DNA of 24,522 nt. Source: an uncultured Bacilli bacterium. GTDB taxonomy: Bacteria; Bacillota_I; Bacilli_A; RF39; UBA660. Made by a program: the position numbers and the translations under genes. Within the stretch, counting starts at the first letter, position 1. The number at the start of each line of letters is the position of its first letter. The notes beneath the pieces are model-generated. The model was given only the letters and a program-made list of their open reading frames with translations, did not search any database and was not told where the DNA came from. This document shows, one piece after another, positions 24,401 to 24,522 of this stretch. Where the stretch lies: positions 1-24,522 of the forward strand of contig CAKOPG010000020.1 of the NCBI GenBank assembly GCA_934098745.1, read 5' to 3'.

Positions 24401-24522
24401 CTAACTGATAATATAGGAAATGTGGTATATTTAAAATCTGGTGGATTAGAATATCTTCATGTATTTGGAACAAATAATTATACAGCGGTACAAGAACACA
24501 CGTTTACTGTTCCGGCTACGGG
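18485..24522 (+). CDS. Giant repetitive surface protein with SipW-type signal, InlB-like and glycine-rich (ALK-type) domains; 3' end beyond the window
   Basis: The frame is open from ATG 18485 (GAGGAG at 18472-18477) to the window end: 2012 residues without a stop. Residues 8-23 form a membrane segment followed by GTFSYW (24-29), the SipW-dependent signal pattern of TasA-type exported proteins. A TasA-like domain (ending near EYTVWIWLD) and Ig-like beta domains run to about 419. Then come units of about 702 residues starting at 420, 1122 and 1823. Each unit holds an InlB B-repeat-like module (GYTFNGYYLESDGSGD to LYAKWV), a two-Cys Ig-like module, a glycine-rich domain of about 210 residues (EHTFIAPTTGNYTLEVWGAQGG to GGGGSGYIG) like the ALK/LTK-type Gly_rich family, a second InlB-like module (LTYNNNGGSG to VYAHW), and two Ig/fibronectin-like modules with Cys pairs. 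It is probably an adhesin or matrix protein. The anchor is not visible. Confidence 0.88.
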   Translation, partial: MTGRKKNIYLTVSVLFIGLLIMVGTFSYWTWVSSENKNIVFNTAKGLADYIIYDSGESKFVGDFKVGDSYTEGVHTTVSIYKKEEASKAMLYATIYMKVNSIGNNLSNTKGLKWVITEGDSTNPGNVLAEGNFVGTKAKDEFIILPSIEVTTSKKEYTVWIWLDSKYATVDMSGESLDTIVWTQVDQVIEDSFEITRLSNNYQIINATVVNATKNIVSYAITNSNVEPVKNNTSSSVVVSPLVNNTNDVKVTQIDNETTSWISIPEEEQSRIYTLEYVVSSTGTYYVWFKDSDGKVINKSIEISEVNNNKPSCTFSEFNPVTINNGDTSKITLTCTDNIGLIGSSDITKDNLVLSNDVIDISKIEKENIDNGYKYIITVTAKSNTGNVTIKLNNNILINSIGNGNDAVTSNKLGITSTFSITYKDVENTEFSGIHEEEYPQTYESGIITPLDIPSKKGYTFNGYYLESDGSGDRVAKISDDQTDNIILYAKWVDDIAPYGVANLSLQSGTFALSLSNYGDDGSGLTGTFGFALINTGTCEAATYEDTTDISKAYSDDFTENTTYYGCIKLTDNSGNIAYLKSVGITYKYVDMENSYTTSGEHTFIAPTTGNYTLEVWGAQGGIAGSGNNYGGYATGAVSLTKGSTLYVNVGGAGSPLASGDNISYGGYNGGGNGGTGTQGGSGGGGATHIATSSGVLSSLSSNRDNILIVAGGGGGSAAESVLKGSGGGYIGVDGGYATAYPSYFATGGSQIQGGKDNAEGTSYAEFGLGGKYFTFAGGNGGGGGYYGGGGSSRSHSGGGGGSGYIGNSLLTNKYMYCYNCTTSDAEATRTYTTTNVSSTPISNYAKQGDGAAKIKYIAINNVVSLILTYNNNGGSGCYSKSIATGSKYGELCIPTRDGYTFDGWYTEVSDGNKVTEDAEVTVIENQTVYAHWIELTKPMIAFTPNGNNSYQNGTINTVINVSKGSASLDLSSLKYIYSTDVNATPNTSFVRGEEIKLENATGLYYLIASACDIDGNCTKEASNPFYVDNTSPIGTMALSFRLGYININVDAIDNDSGIKEYGYLIQKDNTTCPTTGYTASTNNNYFLVAYEEGNYTICVKVIDKTGNAGYISNNINLDIRSITYKDVGDTEFSGIHETNYPLAYNIGETTILDLPSKKGYTFNGYYLESDGSGDRVAKISDDQTDNITLYAKWVDDPPYGVASLSLNDEIFTLTLSNYGDDGSGLAGTFGFALISTGTCETATYENTTVTSKVYSGNLIEGTTYYGCIKLTDKNNNVGYLKSIEITYKHVNIENYYTTSGEHTFIAPTTGNYTLEVWGAQGGIAGSGNNYGGYATGMVSLTKGNTLYVNVGGAGSPLASGDNISYGGYNGGGNGGTGTQGGSGGGGATHIATSSGILSSLSSNRDNILIVAGGGGGSAAESVLKGSGGGYIGVDGGYATAYPSYFATGGSQIQGGKDNAEGTSYAGFGLGGNYFTSAGGNGGGGGFYGGGGSSRSHSGGGGGSGYIGNNSLTNKYMYCYNCATSNDENTKTYTTTNVSSTPTANYAKSGNGAAKITYNIVNDITSLILTYNNNGGSGCKAKSIVNGSKYGELCTPVKNGYKFVGWYTQSSGGNKVTEDDEVTVTEDQTIYAHWEELTEPVINFVPNGTDSYENGTINTVINVSRGNVELDLNSSKYIYSTNADDTPNTLFVRGEEVKLENATGIYYLIASVCDIDGNCTKEVSKPFYIDNTSPTGTMSLSFRSGYININVDAVDNDSGIKEYGYLIQKDNDTCPTTGYANSTNNSYSLTAYEEGNYTVCVKLTDKAGNISYISNNINLNIRSITYKDVGDTEFSGVHEIDYPFIYSVGEVTVLDRPTRAGYTFLGYYLSSDGSGDEITRISVTETENITLYAKWIDNILPYGVANLALNDGVYTLSLTNQGDEGAGLTGIYGYALISTGTCEAATYEESTSLSKVYNGSYTDGTTYYGCIKLTDNIGNVVYLKSGGLEYLHVFGTNNYTAVQEHTFTVPAT
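19742..24522 (+). repeat. Long tandem repeat of 2106/2103 bp, two copies and part of a third
   Basis: Copy 1 is 19742-21847, copy 2 is 21848-23950 and copy 3 begins at 23951 and is cut by the window. The periods of 2106 and 2103 bp (702 and 701 residues) differ by one codon at the IAPYG/PPYG junction near 22075. Identity is uneven: the glycine-rich part is nearly identical in copies 1 and 2, while the Ig-like parts differ at many codons. Confidence 0.9.

Overview
The window is strongly AT-rich, coding-dense DNA from a low-GC Gram-positive bacterium (Bacillota, Bacilli-like). The supporting signs are AGGAGG/GGTGAT-type ribosome sites, many hairpin-plus-T-run terminators, a miaB-ymcA pair, a type VIIb-like secretion locus, a TagO-type glycosyltransferase, and endospore genes (spoVAC-spoVAD-spoVAE and a CotY/CotZ-type coat protein). 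TGA is used as a stop (2080-2082) and tryptophan is encoded by TGG, so the standard code applies and a mycoplasma is excluded. BspA-type repeats, InlB-type repeats and SipW-type signal sequences are common in uncultured, host-associated Bacilli; that lineage is an inference.

Layout. 1-1808: the 3' part of a surface protein with BspA/DUF285 leucine-rich repeats, then a terminator. 1822-3880: a small hypothetical gene that may be leaderless, then miaB and ymcA with overlapping ends. 4003-10053: a compact type VII secretion locus holding a tandem WXG100-like double-domain protein, a small acidic helical protein, the FtsK/SpoIIIE-type ATPase EssC, and an EsaB/YukD ubiquitin-like protein. No EssA, EssB or EsaA is present here. 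10110-10392: a consensus promoter driving a 34-residue membrane peptide with a convergent candidate antisense RNA, laid out like a type I toxin-antitoxin module. 10478-10903 (minus): a CotY/CotZ-like spore coat protein, divergent from an AGCS-family transporter (10994-12319). 12387-14169: spoVAC-D-E, the channel for dipicolinic acid. 14248-16102: a membrane-anchored hypothetical protein and a TagO/WecA-like enzyme. 16166-18153: two adjacent paralogues of unknown function. 18154-18484: a regulatory intergenic region with two near-identical inverted hairpins around two divergent promoters. 18485-end: a surface protein of at least 2012 residues that runs off the window, built from about 702-residue repeats.

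Themes. The cell envelope and export dominate: two SipW-type surface proteins at the edges, a type VII system, and a lipid-linked sugar transferase that would start teichoic acid or exopolysaccharide synthesis. Endospore formation and germination form the second theme. The most novel-looking parts are the candidate type I toxin-antitoxin module, the fused WXG100 pair, and the inverted-repeat promoter region in front of the giant repeat protein.
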